A stretch of DNA of 64,000 bases from assembly GCF_052216985.1 (NCBI RefSeq), contig NZ_JBQOUY010000004.1, positions 62,001 through 126,000 on the forward strand. Direction: 5' to 3'. The DNA is from Acidaminococcus fermentans_A. GTDB taxonomy: Bacteria; Bacillota; Negativicutes; Acidaminococcales; Acidaminococcaceae. The translations under genes were made by a program, and so were the position numbers. A model generated the notes under the pieces. The model made no database searches. It saw only the letters and a list, made by a program, of their open reading frames with translations, and was not told where the DNA came from. This document shows positions 26,438 to 36,024 of this stretch, in pieces; positions within the stretch are counted from its first letter, which is position 1, and each line of letters starts with the position of its first letter.

Positions 26438-26974
26438 ATGAAGAATCAAGAACGAAGAAAGAAAATACTGGAAATCCTGCGGAACAGCAGGAGCCCGGTG
26501 ACGGGAGATCAGCTGGCCAAGGATCTGGATGTTTCCCGCCAGGTCATTGTATTGGATATGGCTCTCCTGCGGAGTGCTGGGACGGCCATTGTTTCCACCC
26601 GGAGAGGCTACCAGATCAACGGACGGAGCCTGACCATGGATTTTGAATGCCGGTACAAAGCCATGGATACGGATGGAGTCATGGAAGAGATGAACATTGT
26701 GGTGGACAATGGGGGGATGATTGTTAGTATCACCCTACTGCCGGATTTCTGCGGACCAATCCAGGCGTTCCTGAATCTGAAGAACCGGCGGGATGTGAAG
26801 CAGTATCTGGAAAATTTCCGGACCTACAATATCCCCTTGATCGCTACCCTGTCTAAAGGGATCCATACGCTGACGGTAGCGGCTGATTCCCAGGATGAAC
26901 TGGAAGCCATCCGGCAAAGCCTGCAAGAAGCGGGAATCTTGATTTCTGAAGAACCGGCCCCCAACGGAAAATAG
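26438..26974 (+). CDS. HTH_11/3H-domain transcriptional regulator (NiaR-like)
   Basis: The 178-residue protein has an N-terminal winged helix (RRKKILEILRNSRSPVTGDQLAKDLDVSRQVIVLDMALLRSAG, about 6-60), then a 3H-type domain with IVVDNGGMIVSITLLPDFCG, LKNRRDVKQYL and LSKGIHTLTV. NiaR proteins repress niacin uptake and NAD synthesis genes. Of the three metal-binding histidines that name the domain, only the one in GIHTL appears kept; the usual EHPVYG is replaced by LLPDFCG. A changed ligand or metal independence is possible. No niacin gene adjoins it. Confidence 0.78.
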   Translation: MKNQERRKKILEILRNSRSPVTGDQLAKDLDVSRQVIVLDMALLRSAGTAIVSTRRGYQINGRSLTMDFECRYKAMDTDGVMEEMNIVVDNGGMIVSITLLPDFCGPIQAFLNLKNRRDVKQYLENFRTYNIPLIATLSKGIHTLTVAADSQDELEAIRQSLQEAGILISEEPAPNGK

Positions 26975-26980
26975 AAATGA

Positions 26981-27030
26981 TGCGCATTTTATGAGCGATG
27001 CTCTTTTTGCCAATAAAATGCGTATTTTTT
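26981..27030 (+). terminator. Terminator after the 3H regulator
   Basis: TGCGCATTTTAT pairs with ATAAAATGCGTA (one G-T) across a 20-base loop and is followed by a run of Ts. Confidence 0.75.
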
Positions 27031-27118
27031 GTGTCCTGGCCTCTTTCTTTTCTCGGCAAAAATGGATATAATATCTTTCGACTGAAAATATAGGAAAAGC
27101 TGAGGGTAAGGAGGCTGT

Positions 27119-27589
27119 ATGGATTTGAATGTTGGAATGCCAGAAATGAAAGAAGCTAAGATTTCTCCCTACCAGTGGATGGAACGGCATTTTTTTGCCC
27201 GGCAGATCCCTCGGGATTGGAGCTCGCTCCTGGATCTGTACCTGAATTTCCATGGCCGGCTGGGACGGGTGGAATTGGCCCTGCGGGGAGCTCTGCTCCT
27301 TGGAGGGACCAGCTGCCTGACTTTCTTCCTGCTAGGATGTGTCTTCCTCTTTACCCTGTTTGAGAGTGGAGTGGGGGCTATTGCCCTGATGGGTCTGTGG
27401 CTGTTGACGTATTTTGTCATGTTCCTGTGCGGACTTTCCCTGCTGGCCCGCCGGTTCCACGATATGGACAAAAGCGGCTGGTGGGTGCTGCTGATCCTGG
27501 TCCCCATCCTGAATCTGGCCACGTATATTTATCTGTTGATCAAAAAAGGGACAAACGGGGCCAACCGGTTCGGAGCGGTACCGGAGTGA
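27119..27589 (+). CDS. DUF805 family membrane protein
   Basis: The 156-residue protein has three or four hydrophobic helices and the DUF805 hallmark RRFHDMDKSGWWVLLILVPILN followed by IKKGTNGANRFG. It sits in the inner membrane; the function of the family is unknown, and some members are linked to envelope stress or phage contexts. The AAGGAGG site is seven bases before the ATG. It is transcribed alone. Confidence 0.88.
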   Translation: MDLNVGMPEMKEAKISPYQWMERHFFARQIPRDWSSLLDLYLNFHGRLGRVELALRGALLLGGTSCLTFFLLGCVFLFTLFESGVGAIALMGLWLLTYFVMFLCGLSLLARRFHDMDKSGWWVLLILVPILNLATYIYLLIKKGTNGANRFGAVPE

Positions 27590-27630
27590 AGGAGCGGGAA
27601 GCACACAGCGGCTAGTCTCCAGACTTCCCG

Positions 27631-27671
27631 AAAAGGGGTGTGTTGCACAGCACGTGCAGCACACCCCTTTT
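27631..27671. terminator. Terminator (GGGGTGTG type)
   Basis: The 12-bp perfect outer stem AAAAGGGGTGTG / CACACCCCTTTT encloses a smaller TGCAC..GTGCA pairing. A TATAAT box (27676-27681) for the next gene follows at once. Confidence 0.8.
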
Positions 27672-27724
27672 GTGCTATAATAAGGGATGATTCAATGAAT
27701 TGTTAATCGAGGGGAGCCGCTGTC

Positions 27725-28639
27725 ATGCTGAGCTTTTTAAAGGAAGAGAAAATCAACCCGGATTTGATCCAGGGCGTGGAAAATTATCGGAAGGAGTTCC
27801 CGGCGCTGCCGGAACTGCAGTCCCGTATCCCTGTGCCCCATTTCCATTATTATGGGAAGGACATCTGGGAAGAAGCCATTGCGGCTTTGCTGTGTGGGCA
27901 GAACCTGCTGCTGGCAGGGCCGAAAGCCACGGGCAAGAACGTGCTGGCCGAGAATCTTGCGGCAGCATTCGGCCGGCCCATGTGGAATGTCTCTTTCCAT
28001 ATCAATATGGATGCGACCGGGATGCTGGGCACGGATACCTTCAAAAACGGAGAAGTAGAATTCCGGCCGGGACCTGTGTACCAGTGTGCAGTCAAAGGGG
28101 GCTTCGGAGTCTTCGATGAAATCAACATGGCCCGGAACGAAGCCATGGCCGTGCTCCATTCTCTGCTGGATTTCCGGCATACGGTGGATATCCCCGGCTA
28201 TGATCTGCTCCATGCGGACAAAGCCTGCCGGTTCATTGCTACCATGAACTATGGTTACTCCGGTACCCGGGAACTGAACGAAGCCCTGGCCTCTCGGTTT
28301 GCGGTGATCCAGCTGCCGACTATTTCCCTGGAATCCCTGGAACGGCTGCTTCGGAACGAATTCCCTGCCATCCGGAAAAATGCACTGAAGGCTTTCTGCC
28401 AGATCTTCAAGGACCTGGAAAAGAAATGCCAGGAAAGCGAAATTTCCGAAAAAGCCCTGGACCTGCGGGGGATGCTGGATGCCATCCATCTGATGGAAGC
28501 TGGGCTGGAAGCCCACAAGGCCCTGGATCTGGGAATCGTGAACAAATCCTTTGACGAATACGAACCGGGGCTGATCCGGGACGTGATCAATCTCCATATC
28601 CCCGGCAATTACACCAAAGAAAAAATCTTCGAGGGATGA
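27725..28639 (+). CDS. MoxR-type AAA+ ATPase
   Basis: The 304-residue protein has Walker A AGPKATGKN (about residues 60-68), Walker B GFGVFDEINMA, a sensor region FIATMNYGYSGTRELNEALASRF and the Arg finger ASRF typical of AAA_5/MoxR proteins. These chaperone-like ATPases act with VWA-domain partners to insert cofactors or remodel a client. The partner is the next gene, seven bases downstream. No obvious client enzyme is adjacent. Confidence 0.9.
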   Translation: MLSFLKEEKINPDLIQGVENYRKEFPALPELQSRIPVPHFHYYGKDIWEEAIAALLCGQNLLLAGPKATGKNVLAENLAAAFGRPMWNVSFHINMDATGMLGTDTFKNGEVEFRPGPVYQCAVKGGFGVFDEINMARNEAMAVLHSLLDFRHTVDIPGYDLLHADKACRFIATMNYGYSGTRELNEALASRFAVIQLPTISLESLERLLRNEFPAIRKNALKAFCQIFKDLEKKCQESEISEKALDLRGMLDAIHLMEAGLEAHKALDLGIVNKSFDEYEPGLIRDVINLHIPGNYTKEKIFEG

Positions 28640-28645
28640 TGGATC

Positions 28646-30370
28646 ATGGCGAAACTGAAGTACGATGCCAAACGCCGCCGGGCTTTGAATATCGTATGGG
28701 ATGTATCCTGGGATTACCATTTCGATCCGGATTTCCTGGCTTATACGGAAAGCGGCACCCCGGATCTGTACCTGAATGCGGTGGTAGGCTTTACCCGGAA
28801 ATATTATGATGTGAAATTGATCCACCAGATGTTCGAAGAGATGGCAGACAGCGCCCTCCGGGATACTTTTACCGACCTGTTCTGGCTGGGGCTGGAATAT
28901 GCCACCTATGCCAAAGAGGCTCCGGTACGGCCGGTGCTGCCGTATTTGCGGAAGCAGCATGCCCGGGCCTATTTCGACGGTACCAAACTGGATAAGACGG
29001 GAGTGGCCCATGAGATGCAGGCGGCTCGCTGGCATGAAGTATTGGGGGAAGGGCTGGATCTCCACGACCCCTGGGCCAAGGGGCTCTATGCCAACCTGTG
29101 CTTCGATCCTTCCTGGGATACCCAGCAGCTGTGCGATCATTTCCGGAAACTCACCAAGAAGTATTTCGTCTCCCATTTCCTGGTCCGGGAAAGCCTGGAA
29201 AAAGTGATCATCAGCAAAGGGCTGGGAGATTTCCTAGACTGGCTCCTGCCCCATGTGTTCCGGAAGCAGGAAAGCGTGTTCAACTTCCTGTATTCCAAGA
29301 AGCAGGCCCTGGATATCCTGGCCGGGAAAAAGGCCCATAACGGGCTGATGGCTTTCATCACCGGCCAGACAGCGGCTGAAAACTACCAGTACATCATCGA
29401 CTGTTTCGGGGCCAGCATCTATCCGCCCCGGAAAATGCTGGATATCGACCAGGCCTGGTGCAACGGGCCCCATCGGGGCTGCCATCTGCACTTTACCCGA
29501 GGCCGGCTGGGGAGCAAAGGAGCCACAGGGGAAGCTTCCCGCTGGCTCCAGGGAGCCCATGCCCAGCGGGTGAAGAACCTGGCCTACTACAAGGACCATG
29601 GGGAACAGTGCCGGAAGAGCATCGCCCGGCTGACCCATCAGCTGCGGAGTGTCATGCGGATGGCCCAGACCCGGCTGCCGGTGCCGGCCAAGGAAGGAGA
29701 GCTGGTGCCGGGCCTGGTGTGGCGGGCCTTGAAGGTAAACGACAGCCGGGTGTTCTTTGAACGGGAAACGGTTTCCAGCCCGGATTTCACGGTGGACCTG
29801 ATGCTGGATGCCTCGGCTTCCCGGGGAGAATACCAGCAGGTGATCGCCTCCCAGGCCTATGTGATCGCCGAAAGCCTAAGACAATGCGGGATCCCTTACC
29901 AGGTATATTCCTTCTGCACCCTGCGGAATTATACGGTGCTGACCCTGTTCAAGGATTACGCCGACAAGAAGCGGTGCACCAGCCTCTTCAACTATGTGGC
30001 AACTGGCTGGAACCGGGATGGATTGGCTCTCCGAGGGGCTCGGCAGCTGATGGGGGATTTCACCCAGACAAAGAAGATCCTCATCATGCTTACCGATGCG
30101 GAACCCAATGATGACAAGCCTCTGGTGGGGGACGGACTGTTCAGCTCATCAGAATACCGGGATGAAAAAGCCGTGGCTAACACCGCGGACGAAGCGGCCA
30201 GCCTCCGCCGGGAAGGGATCCGGATCATCGGCCTCATCAATGGAGAGAACCAACACATCATGAAGGATGCCCGGAAGATCTTCGGGGAGGACTGCGTGGA
30301 AGTCCGGGACCTGGACAAAATGGCCGACAGCGTGGGCAAGATGCTGTGCCGGCAGATCGAGAGTTTGTAA
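28646..30370 (+). CDS. VWA-domain protein, partner of the MoxR ATPase
   Basis: The 574-residue protein has a C-terminal von Willebrand A domain (about 380-570) with the metal-dependent adhesion motif DASAS, the matching Thr in GWNRDG-type loop and TDAEPND, resembling NorD/CobT-type activators. The N-terminal 370 residues are helical, have no clear match and contain two Cys/His-containing patches (CFGASIYPP; WCNGPHRGCHLHFTRG). There is no signal peptide, so it is probably cytoplasmic. Together with the ATPase it forms a two-gene unit of unknown client. Confidence 0.85.
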   Translation: MAKLKYDAKRRRALNIVWDVSWDYHFDPDFLAYTESGTPDLYLNAVVGFTRKYYDVKLIHQMFEEMADSALRDTFTDLFWLGLEYATYAKEAPVRPVLPYLRKQHARAYFDGTKLDKTGVAHEMQAARWHEVLGEGLDLHDPWAKGLYANLCFDPSWDTQQLCDHFRKLTKKYFVSHFLVRESLEKVIISKGLGDFLDWLLPHVFRKQESVFNFLYSKKQALDILAGKKAHNGLMAFITGQTAAENYQYIIDCFGASIYPPRKMLDIDQAWCNGPHRGCHLHFTRGRLGSKGATGEASRWLQGAHAQRVKNLAYYKDHGEQCRKSIARLTHQLRSVMRMAQTRLPVPAKEGELVPGLVWRALKVNDSRVFFERETVSSPDFTVDLMLDASASRGEYQQVIASQAYVIAESLRQCGIPYQVYSFCTLRNYTVLTLFKDYADKKRCTSLFNYVATGWNRDGLALRGARQLMGDFTQTKKILIMLTDAEPNDDKPLVGDGLFSSSEYRDEKAVANTADEAASLRREGIRIIGLINGENQHIMKDARKIFGEDCVEVRDLDKMADSVGKMLCRQIESL

Positions 30371-30507
30371 AGACGGTCAGATACGGCCCCAAGGGGCCTG
30401 GAGACATCGGACGTCAGCTTTGTTCGAATTAGAGGCAGGTCCGAACTGTTTATTGCAGGCAAGCTGAAGTCTGACTTCTGAAAGGCCTGTCAGGGCCGGT
30501 CTGACCT
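30371..30507. repeat. Dispersed long inverted repeat, copy B
   Basis: The left arm (30371-30421) and right arm (30461-30507) are imperfect reverse complements, each with an inner GGCC-type mini hairpin and TCTGA units. It matches the element at 60079-60215. Confidence 0.7.
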
Positions 30508-30520
30508 CTTCCATTTCCCA

Positions 30521-30549
30521 TTGACAAAAAAATCTCCCCTTGTTACAAT
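30521..30549 (+). promoter_or_regulatory. valS promoter
   Basis: TTGACA (30521-30526), a 17-base spacer and TACAAT (30544-30549) precede the T-box leader. Confidence 0.85.
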
Positions 30550-30555
30550 GACTCC

Positions 30556-30793
30556 ATACAACCATACAGTCAAAGGCTATGAAGGGAAGGAGTACAGCGC
30601 CCCTTGCACCGGCAGAGAGGATGCGGTTGGTGGAAGCATCCGGGCAATGCGCTGGAAGTCATCCGGGAGCCGGTACGGTGAAGAGCCGTATCCGTTTGGG
30701 CACGTTACGCCTTTAAGGTGCTCAAGCAATTGAGAATGTAGGTGGTACCGCGAACAACTCGTCCTATACAGCAGGACGGGTTTATTTTTTTAA
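30556..30793 (+). promoter_or_regulatory. Valine T-box riboswitch leader
   Basis: The leader holds a stem I region with GGAAGGAGTACA at its base, an AGAGAGGATGCGGTTGGTG apical module, a likely specifier codon GTC followed by A (30658-30660), the T-box core AGGTGGTACCGCG (near 30739-30751) and a terminator stem CGTCCT / AGGACG (30760-30778) with a T run. Uncharged tRNA-Val should favour antitermination and valS expression. Confidence 0.93.
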
Positions 30794-30805
30794 GGAGGCA
30801 GATTT

Positions 30806-33460
30806 ATGGCAGAAGAAAACAACATCCCCAAGGTCTATGATCCGGCCGCCGTGGAAAAGAAATGGTATGCATATTGGATGGAACAGGGCTTTTTCCATCA
30901 GCCAGTGGACAAGAGCCGGCAACCTTTCAGTGTAGTGATCCCGCCTCCCAACATCACCGGCAAGCTCCACATGGGCCATGCCCTGGACAATACCCTTCAG
31001 GACATCCTGGTGCGCTGGCACCGGATGATGGGGGACAATACCTGCTGGCTCCCCGGTTATGACCATGCCGGTCTGGCCACCCAGATCAAAGTGGAAGAGG
31101 AACTGAAGAAAAAAGAAGGACTGACCCGCTATGACCTGGGCCGGGAAGAATTCGTGAAACGGGTGTGGAAATGGAAGGAAGCCTATGGGGACGAAATCGT
31201 CACTCAGCTGAAATCCCTGGGGATCTCCTGCGATTGGGACCGGCAGCGGTTTACCATGGATGAGGGACTGAGCCGGGCTGTCCGGGAAGCTTTTGTGAGC
31301 CTCTATGAAAAAGGCTTGATCTACAAAGGGACCCGGATGATCAACTGGTGCGTCAACTGTCGCACGGCCCTTTCTGATGTGGAAGTGGAACACCAGGATG
31401 ATTCCGGTGCCCTGTGGTACATCAAATACCCCATCGTGGGAGAAAAGGACCAATACCTGACCATTGCTACCAGCCGTCCGGAAACCATCCCCGGAGATAC
31501 AGCCGTAGCTGTGAACCCCAAGGATGAACGGTATGGAAAGCTGGTAGGGAAGAAAATCGCCCTGCCCACCACCAACCGGGAAATCCCCATCATCGCCGAT
31601 GAATATGTGGACCTGGAATTCGGTACGGGTGCCGTGAAGATCACCCCGGCCCATGACCCTAACGACTATGAAGTGGGTGAACGGCACAATCTGGAAAAAA
31701 TCGTGGTCATCGGCCTGGACGGGAAAATGACCAAAGAAGCCGGCAAATATGAAGGGGAAGACCGGTACGAATGCCGGAAGCATATCGTCCAAGACCTGAA
31801 AGACCTGGGACTCCTGGTGAAGATCGAAGACGCACCCCACTCGGTAGGCCATTGCCAGCGCTGCCATCATGTGGTGGAACCCATGGTCTCCACCCAGTGG
31901 TTCGTGAAGATGAAACCCCTGGCGGAAGCCGCCATCAAATGCGTCACCGAAGGTAACACAGAATTCGTGCCCAGCCGGTTCACCAAGACCTATCTCCAGT
32001 GGATGGAAAACATCCATGACTGGTGCATTTCCCGGCAGATCTGGTGGGGCCATCGGATCCCAGTCTGGTATTGCGACGACTGCGGAGAAGTGGCCGCTTC
32101 TCGGACGGATCTGACGGAATGCCCCAAATGCGGTAGTAAGCACATCCATCAGGATGAAGATGCCCTGGATACCTGGTTCAGCTCCGGCCTGTGGCCATTC
32201 TCCACCTTCGGCTGGCCGGACAAGACAGAAGAGTTGGAACAGTGGTATCCTACCAGCGTGCTGGTCACTGGCTATGATATCATCTTCTTCTGGGTGGCCC
32301 GGATGATCACCATGGGTGAGGAATTCATGGGCAAGGAACCCTTCAAGCACGTGTTCATCCATGGCCTGGTCCGGGATGAACAGGGCCGGAAGATGAGTAA
32401 ATCCCTGGGTAACGGGATCGATCCTCTGGAAGTGGTGAACAAGTACGGGGCGGATACCCTGCGCTTCATGCTGATCACCGGCAATACCCCGGGCAACGAC
32501 ATGCGGTTCTACTGGAACCGGATCGAAAGCACCCGGAATTTTGCCAATAAGATCTGGAACGCATCCCGGTTCGCTCTCATGAACCTGGATGGCTATGACA
32601 AGGATGCAGAAAAAGCACCGCTCACCCTGGCGGACAAATGGATCTTGTCCCGGCTCCAGCACACCATCCAGGATGTATCCAGTTATCTGGAAAAATTCGA
32701 ATTGGGCGAAGCCGGACGGCTGATCTACGACTTCATCTGGGGTGAAGTGTGCGACTGGTACATCGAACTGGCCAAACCCCGTCTGTACGACCGGGAAAAC
32801 GCCGCGGCACGGGCTACGGCCCAGACGGTGCTGTGCCGGGTGCTGGGAGATGCCATGAAACTGCTCCATCCCTACATGCCTTTCATTACGGAAGAAATCT
32901 GGCAGCACCTGCCCCATGAAGGCCAGAGCATCATGATCGCTCCCTGGCCGGTGGCAGACGGAAACCTGATCGATGATACGGTGGAAAAACAGATGACTGC
33001 CGTCATGGACGTGATCAAGGCGATCCGGAATATGCGGGCGGAAGTGAATGCCGCTCCTGGCCATAAGGCACCGGCAACGGTATTGGTGGAAGAAGAGCTG
33101 AAAGCGGTCTTTGCGGCTAATGGAGATTATATCCGGCAGCTGGGCACGGTGGATGCCCTGACTTTAGGCGGCATGGAAGATGCAGCTCCGGAAAACGCCA
33201 TGGCGGCTGTGGTCAATGGCGCTAAAGTATATCTGCCCCTGAAGGGCCTGATTGACGTAGAGAAGGAACTGGCCCGTCTCCAGAAGGAATTGGACGGGGC
33301 GGAAAAGGAAGCCAAACGGGCTGCCGGGAAGCTGAGCAACCAGAACTTCCTGGCCAAGGCTCCTGCGGAAGTGGTAGAAAAGGAAAAGACCAAGCAAACA
33401 GAGATCCTGGCGCGGATCGCTGGCCTGAAAGAACGGATCACGACCCTGCGCAGCCTGTAA
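30806..33460 (+). CDS. valS: Valyl-tRNA synthetase
   Basis: The 884-residue class I synthetase has the HIGH-type motif HMGH (55-58), KMSKS (529-533), the editing domain with TSRPETIPGDTAVAV and an EFGTGAVKITPAHDPNDYEVG stretch, the anticodon-binding domain, and a C-terminal coiled coil (about 815-880, VEKELARLQKELDGAEKEAKR) characteristic of ValRS. The length is normal. It charges tRNA-Val in the cytoplasm. AAGGAGG precedes the ATG, and expression is controlled by the T-box just upstream. folC follows after 19 bases, as in many Firmicutes. Confidence 0.97.
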   Translation: MAEENNIPKVYDPAAVEKKWYAYWMEQGFFHQPVDKSRQPFSVVIPPPNITGKLHMGHALDNTLQDILVRWHRMMGDNTCWLPGYDHAGLATQIKVEEELKKKEGLTRYDLGREEFVKRVWKWKEAYGDEIVTQLKSLGISCDWDRQRFTMDEGLSRAVREAFVSLYEKGLIYKGTRMINWCVNCRTALSDVEVEHQDDSGALWYIKYPIVGEKDQYLTIATSRPETIPGDTAVAVNPKDERYGKLVGKKIALPTTNREIPIIADEYVDLEFGTGAVKITPAHDPNDYEVGERHNLEKIVVIGLDGKMTKEAGKYEGEDRYECRKHIVQDLKDLGLLVKIEDAPHSVGHCQRCHHVVEPMVSTQWFVKMKPLAEAAIKCVTEGNTEFVPSRFTKTYLQWMENIHDWCISRQIWWGHRIPVWYCDDCGEVAASRTDLTECPKCGSKHIHQDEDALDTWFSSGLWPFSTFGWPDKTEELEQWYPTSVLVTGYDIIFFWVARMITMGEEFMGKEPFKHVFIHGLVRDEQGRKMSKSLGNGIDPLEVVNKYGADTLRFMLITGNTPGNDMRFYWNRIESTRNFANKIWNASRFALMNLDGYDKDAEKAPLTLADKWILSRLQHTIQDVSSYLEKFELGEAGRLIYDFIWGEVCDWYIELAKPRLYDRENAAARATAQTVLCRVLGDAMKLLHPYMPFITEEIWQHLPHEGQSIMIAPWPVADGNLIDDTVEKQMTAVMDVIKAIRNMRAEVNAAPGHKAPATVLVEEELKAVFAANGDYIRQLGTVDALTLGGMEDAAPENAMAAVVNGAKVYLPLKGLIDVEKELARLQKELDGAEKEAKRAAGKLSNQNFLAKAPAEVVEKEKTKQTEILARIAGLKERITTLRSL

Positions 33461-33479
33461 AAGGGAAAGGAGCAGACCT

Positions 33480-34760
33480 ATGGACTATACAGCCGCAGTC
33501 GCATATGTAGAAAGCATGGGCAAGTTCGGCATCCATCTGGGCATGGAACGGATCCAGGGGCTGGCGGCGCTTTTGGACCATCCGGAACGGAAGATCCGGA
33601 CCATCCATGTAACTGGGACCAACGGCAAGGGCAGTGTCACCACGTTCCTGGCCAATATGCTCCAGCAGGCGGGGAAAAAGGTGGGGAGCTATACCTCTCC
33701 CCATTTTGTCCGTTACAATGAACGGATCTGTTTGGACGGCGCCGATATTTCCGATGAGGATTTCGCTGCCGTGACGGAACGGACCAAAGCGGCTCTGGAC
33801 CGATATCTGGCAGCCGGAGGCGAACAGCCCACCCAATTCGAATTCCTCACTGCCATGGCCTTTCTGTATTTTGCGGAAAAACAGGTGGACTATGCGGTGA
33901 TCGAAGTGGGGATGGGGGGCCTGTGGGACTCCACCAACATCATCACGCCGGAAGTCTCAGTGATCACCAATGTGACCCTGGAACATACGGAACGGCTAGG
34001 CAAGACCATCGAGGCCATTGCCACCCAGAAAGCCGGGATCATTAAGCCCGGGGTGCCGGTGGTGACGGAAGCGGAAGGCGAGGCTCTCACGGTGATCCGG
34101 GCTGCAGCAGAAGCCAATCATGCACCTCTCTATGTCTATGGAGAGGATTTCACAGCAAAAAAACTGACCAGCTCTATGGATGCCCAGACTTTCCTGTATC
34201 GCCTGGGAGAAAAGGAATTGGAGGCCGTCATCCATCTGCCCGGGGAACATCAGATCCTCAATGGGGCGGCTGCCCTTACAGCGGCAGAGATCCTCCGGGA
34301 GAAAGAGGGTACGCCGGATGAAGCGGCTATGCTCCGAGGCATGGAAGCAGCCCGGTGGCCGGGACGGCTGGAACGGATCCGCCACAATCCGGACATCATC
34401 CTGGATGGGGCCCATAACCCGTCTGGAGTCACGGTGCTCCGGAAAGCCCTGGATGAATACTATCCCAAAGCACGGCGGCTCTTCGTGTTCGGCATGATGG
34501 CGGACAAGGATGTGAGCCAGGTCTCGGATATCCTGTTCCGGCCGGAGGACACCATCTATACGGTACTGGCCCACGAAGGGGATCGATCGGAGAAACCGGA
34601 AAAATTGGCCCAGCGGCTCCACAAGAATGCGGTTCCCATGGAGGACCTGACGGCTGCCTACCGCCGGGCGGTGGAAGAAGCCGGCCCAGGGGATGTGGTG
34701 ATCGTCTGCGGGTCTCTGTATCTCATCGGGACCTTCAAGGAACTGGGATTGGACCGGTAA
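33480..34760 (+). CDS. folC: Folylpolyglutamate synthase / dihydrofolate synthase
   Basis: The 426-residue Mur-ligase-like enzyme has the ATP loop VTGTNGKGSVTTFLA, YTSPHFVRYNERI, EVGMGGLWDSTNII, LEHTERLG and the C-terminal domain motif DGAHNPSGV. It adds glutamate to dihydropteroate and folates. It lies directly downstream of valS and is probably cotranscribed under T-box control. Confidence 0.95.
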   Translation: MDYTAAVAYVESMGKFGIHLGMERIQGLAALLDHPERKIRTIHVTGTNGKGSVTTFLANMLQQAGKKVGSYTSPHFVRYNERICLDGADISDEDFAAVTERTKAALDRYLAAGGEQPTQFEFLTAMAFLYFAEKQVDYAVIEVGMGGLWDSTNIITPEVSVITNVTLEHTERLGKTIEAIATQKAGIIKPGVPVVTEAEGEALTVIRAAAEANHAPLYVYGEDFTAKKLTSSMDAQTFLYRLGEKELEAVIHLPGEHQILNGAAALTAAEILREKEGTPDEAAMLRGMEAARWPGRLERIRHNPDIILDGAHNPSGVTVLRKALDEYYPKARRLFVFGMMADKDVSQVSDILFRPEDTIYTVLAHEGDRSEKPEKLAQRLHKNAVPMEDLTAAYRRAVEEAGPGDVVIVCGSLYLIGTFKELGLDR

Positions 34761-34765
34761 GGATC

Positions 34766-36022
34766 ATGGAGCGACCGAGAGGCTGGGGCCTCCCAGCATC
34801 CTGGAACCTGAACCAAATCACTTTCGGGGTCCTTTGCGTACTGTTTTTCGTGCTGCCTCTGCACCAGCTGGGGGCGGGGATCGTATTCGGGATCTGCTTC
34901 CTGCTGAATCTGGCGAATATCTGGAAGAGCGGTCAGTTTTGGCCGGCCATCCAGATCCCTCGGATCATCAGCCGGCCCTTGTGGGCTCTATTCCTACTCA
35001 GTGGGGTCAGCACCCTGTGGTCGGCCGATCCGGCGGCCTGTGCCCTGAATTGGCTGTGGGTGGTGGGCCAGGAGGCGGGCATCTTTTATCTGGTGCTCCG
35101 GTATGCCAGTACGGGACGCAGATCTCTATTCCTGATCAAAATCTTCATGATTTCTGCCGGGGTGGTGGCTGCATTTGGCATCTGGCAGTATTTCTTCGGC
35201 AGCAGTCTCCAGAACCTGGAGTGGATCGACCATCAGGCCTTTAAACATTTGTCCCGGAGGGCAATTTCCACCCTGGTGAACCCCAATATCCTGGGGACTT
35301 TCCTGGTGACCACGGTGGCCTACTGTGAAGGCCTCTTTGCTCCTCTCAAAGGAGGGAAGACACGCTGGGCCCTGGTAGGGATCTTCCTTTTGGCCACGGC
35401 CTGTTTGATCCTGACCTTTTCCCGGGGCAACTGGGTGGCCTATTTCTGGGTACTGTTCATTTTTGCCGGAGCCTTCTATCACAAGGCATTCCTGCCTTTT
35501 ATCGGCGGCGGGCTGGGGGTGCTGTATCTGTTCTGGAACCAGCTGGCGGAACGGCTCATGTCGATTTTTTCCGTCCATGATACCTCGGCGGAACTCCGGT
35601 TCTTCTATCTGGAAAGTTCCCTGGACATGATCCGGGATCATCCTTTTGGGGTAGGCTGGTATGGATATGGCTATGCCTTTCCTGATTACAACTTTTTCAT
35701 TGCAGAAGATGTGTTCATGTACCACAGCCATAATCTGCTGCTGAATGTGACGGCAGAGCTGGGGATCCCCGGGCTGTTGCTGTTCCTGTTTATCATGATC
35801 CAGCTGTTCCGGCTGGCCCGGGAAATCCGCCACCGGCAGCGGACCCGTCCCTGGATCCGGGGCGTAGCCTGCGGCTATATGGCGTCCCTGGTAGGTATCT
35901 TCATCAGCGGGCTGACGGATCATACCCTGTTCAACAGCCAGCTGGGCATGTTGTTCTGGGCCGGGAATGCCATCCTCCTGATCGTGGATCAGCTGAGCCG
36001 GGAACGGAAGAAAAGGATATAA
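34766..36022 (+). CDS. O-antigen ligase/polymerase-like membrane protein
   Basis: The 418-residue protein has about ten to twelve hydrophobic segments and the PF04932 core: TFSRGNWVAYFWVLF in one loop, and a long periplasmic loop with DMIRDHPFGVGWYGYGYAF and YHSHNLLLNVTAELGIPGL, which carries the conserved His (SHN) of WaaL-type ligases. It probably joins or polymerises a surface glycan on the outer face of the inner membrane. It starts five bases after folC, so it may be in the valS transcript, which is an unusual place for an envelope gene. Confidence 0.85.
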   Translation: MERPRGWGLPASWNLNQITFGVLCVLFFVLPLHQLGAGIVFGICFLLNLANIWKSGQFWPAIQIPRIISRPLWALFLLSGVSTLWSADPAACALNWLWVVGQEAGIFYLVLRYASTGRRSLFLIKIFMISAGVVAAFGIWQYFFGSSLQNLEWIDHQAFKHLSRRAISTLVNPNILGTFLVTTVAYCEGLFAPLKGGKTRWALVGIFLLATACLILTFSRGNWVAYFWVLFIFAGAFYHKAFLPFIGGGLGVLYLFWNQLAERLMSIFSVHDTSAELRFFYLESSLDMIRDHPFGVGWYGYGYAFPDYNFFIAEDVFMYHSHNLLLNVTAELGIPGLLLFLFIMIQLFRLAREIRHRQRTRPWIRGVACGYMASLVGIFISGLTDHTLFNSQLGMLFWAGNAILLIVDQLSRERKKRI

Positions 36023-36024
36023 TG

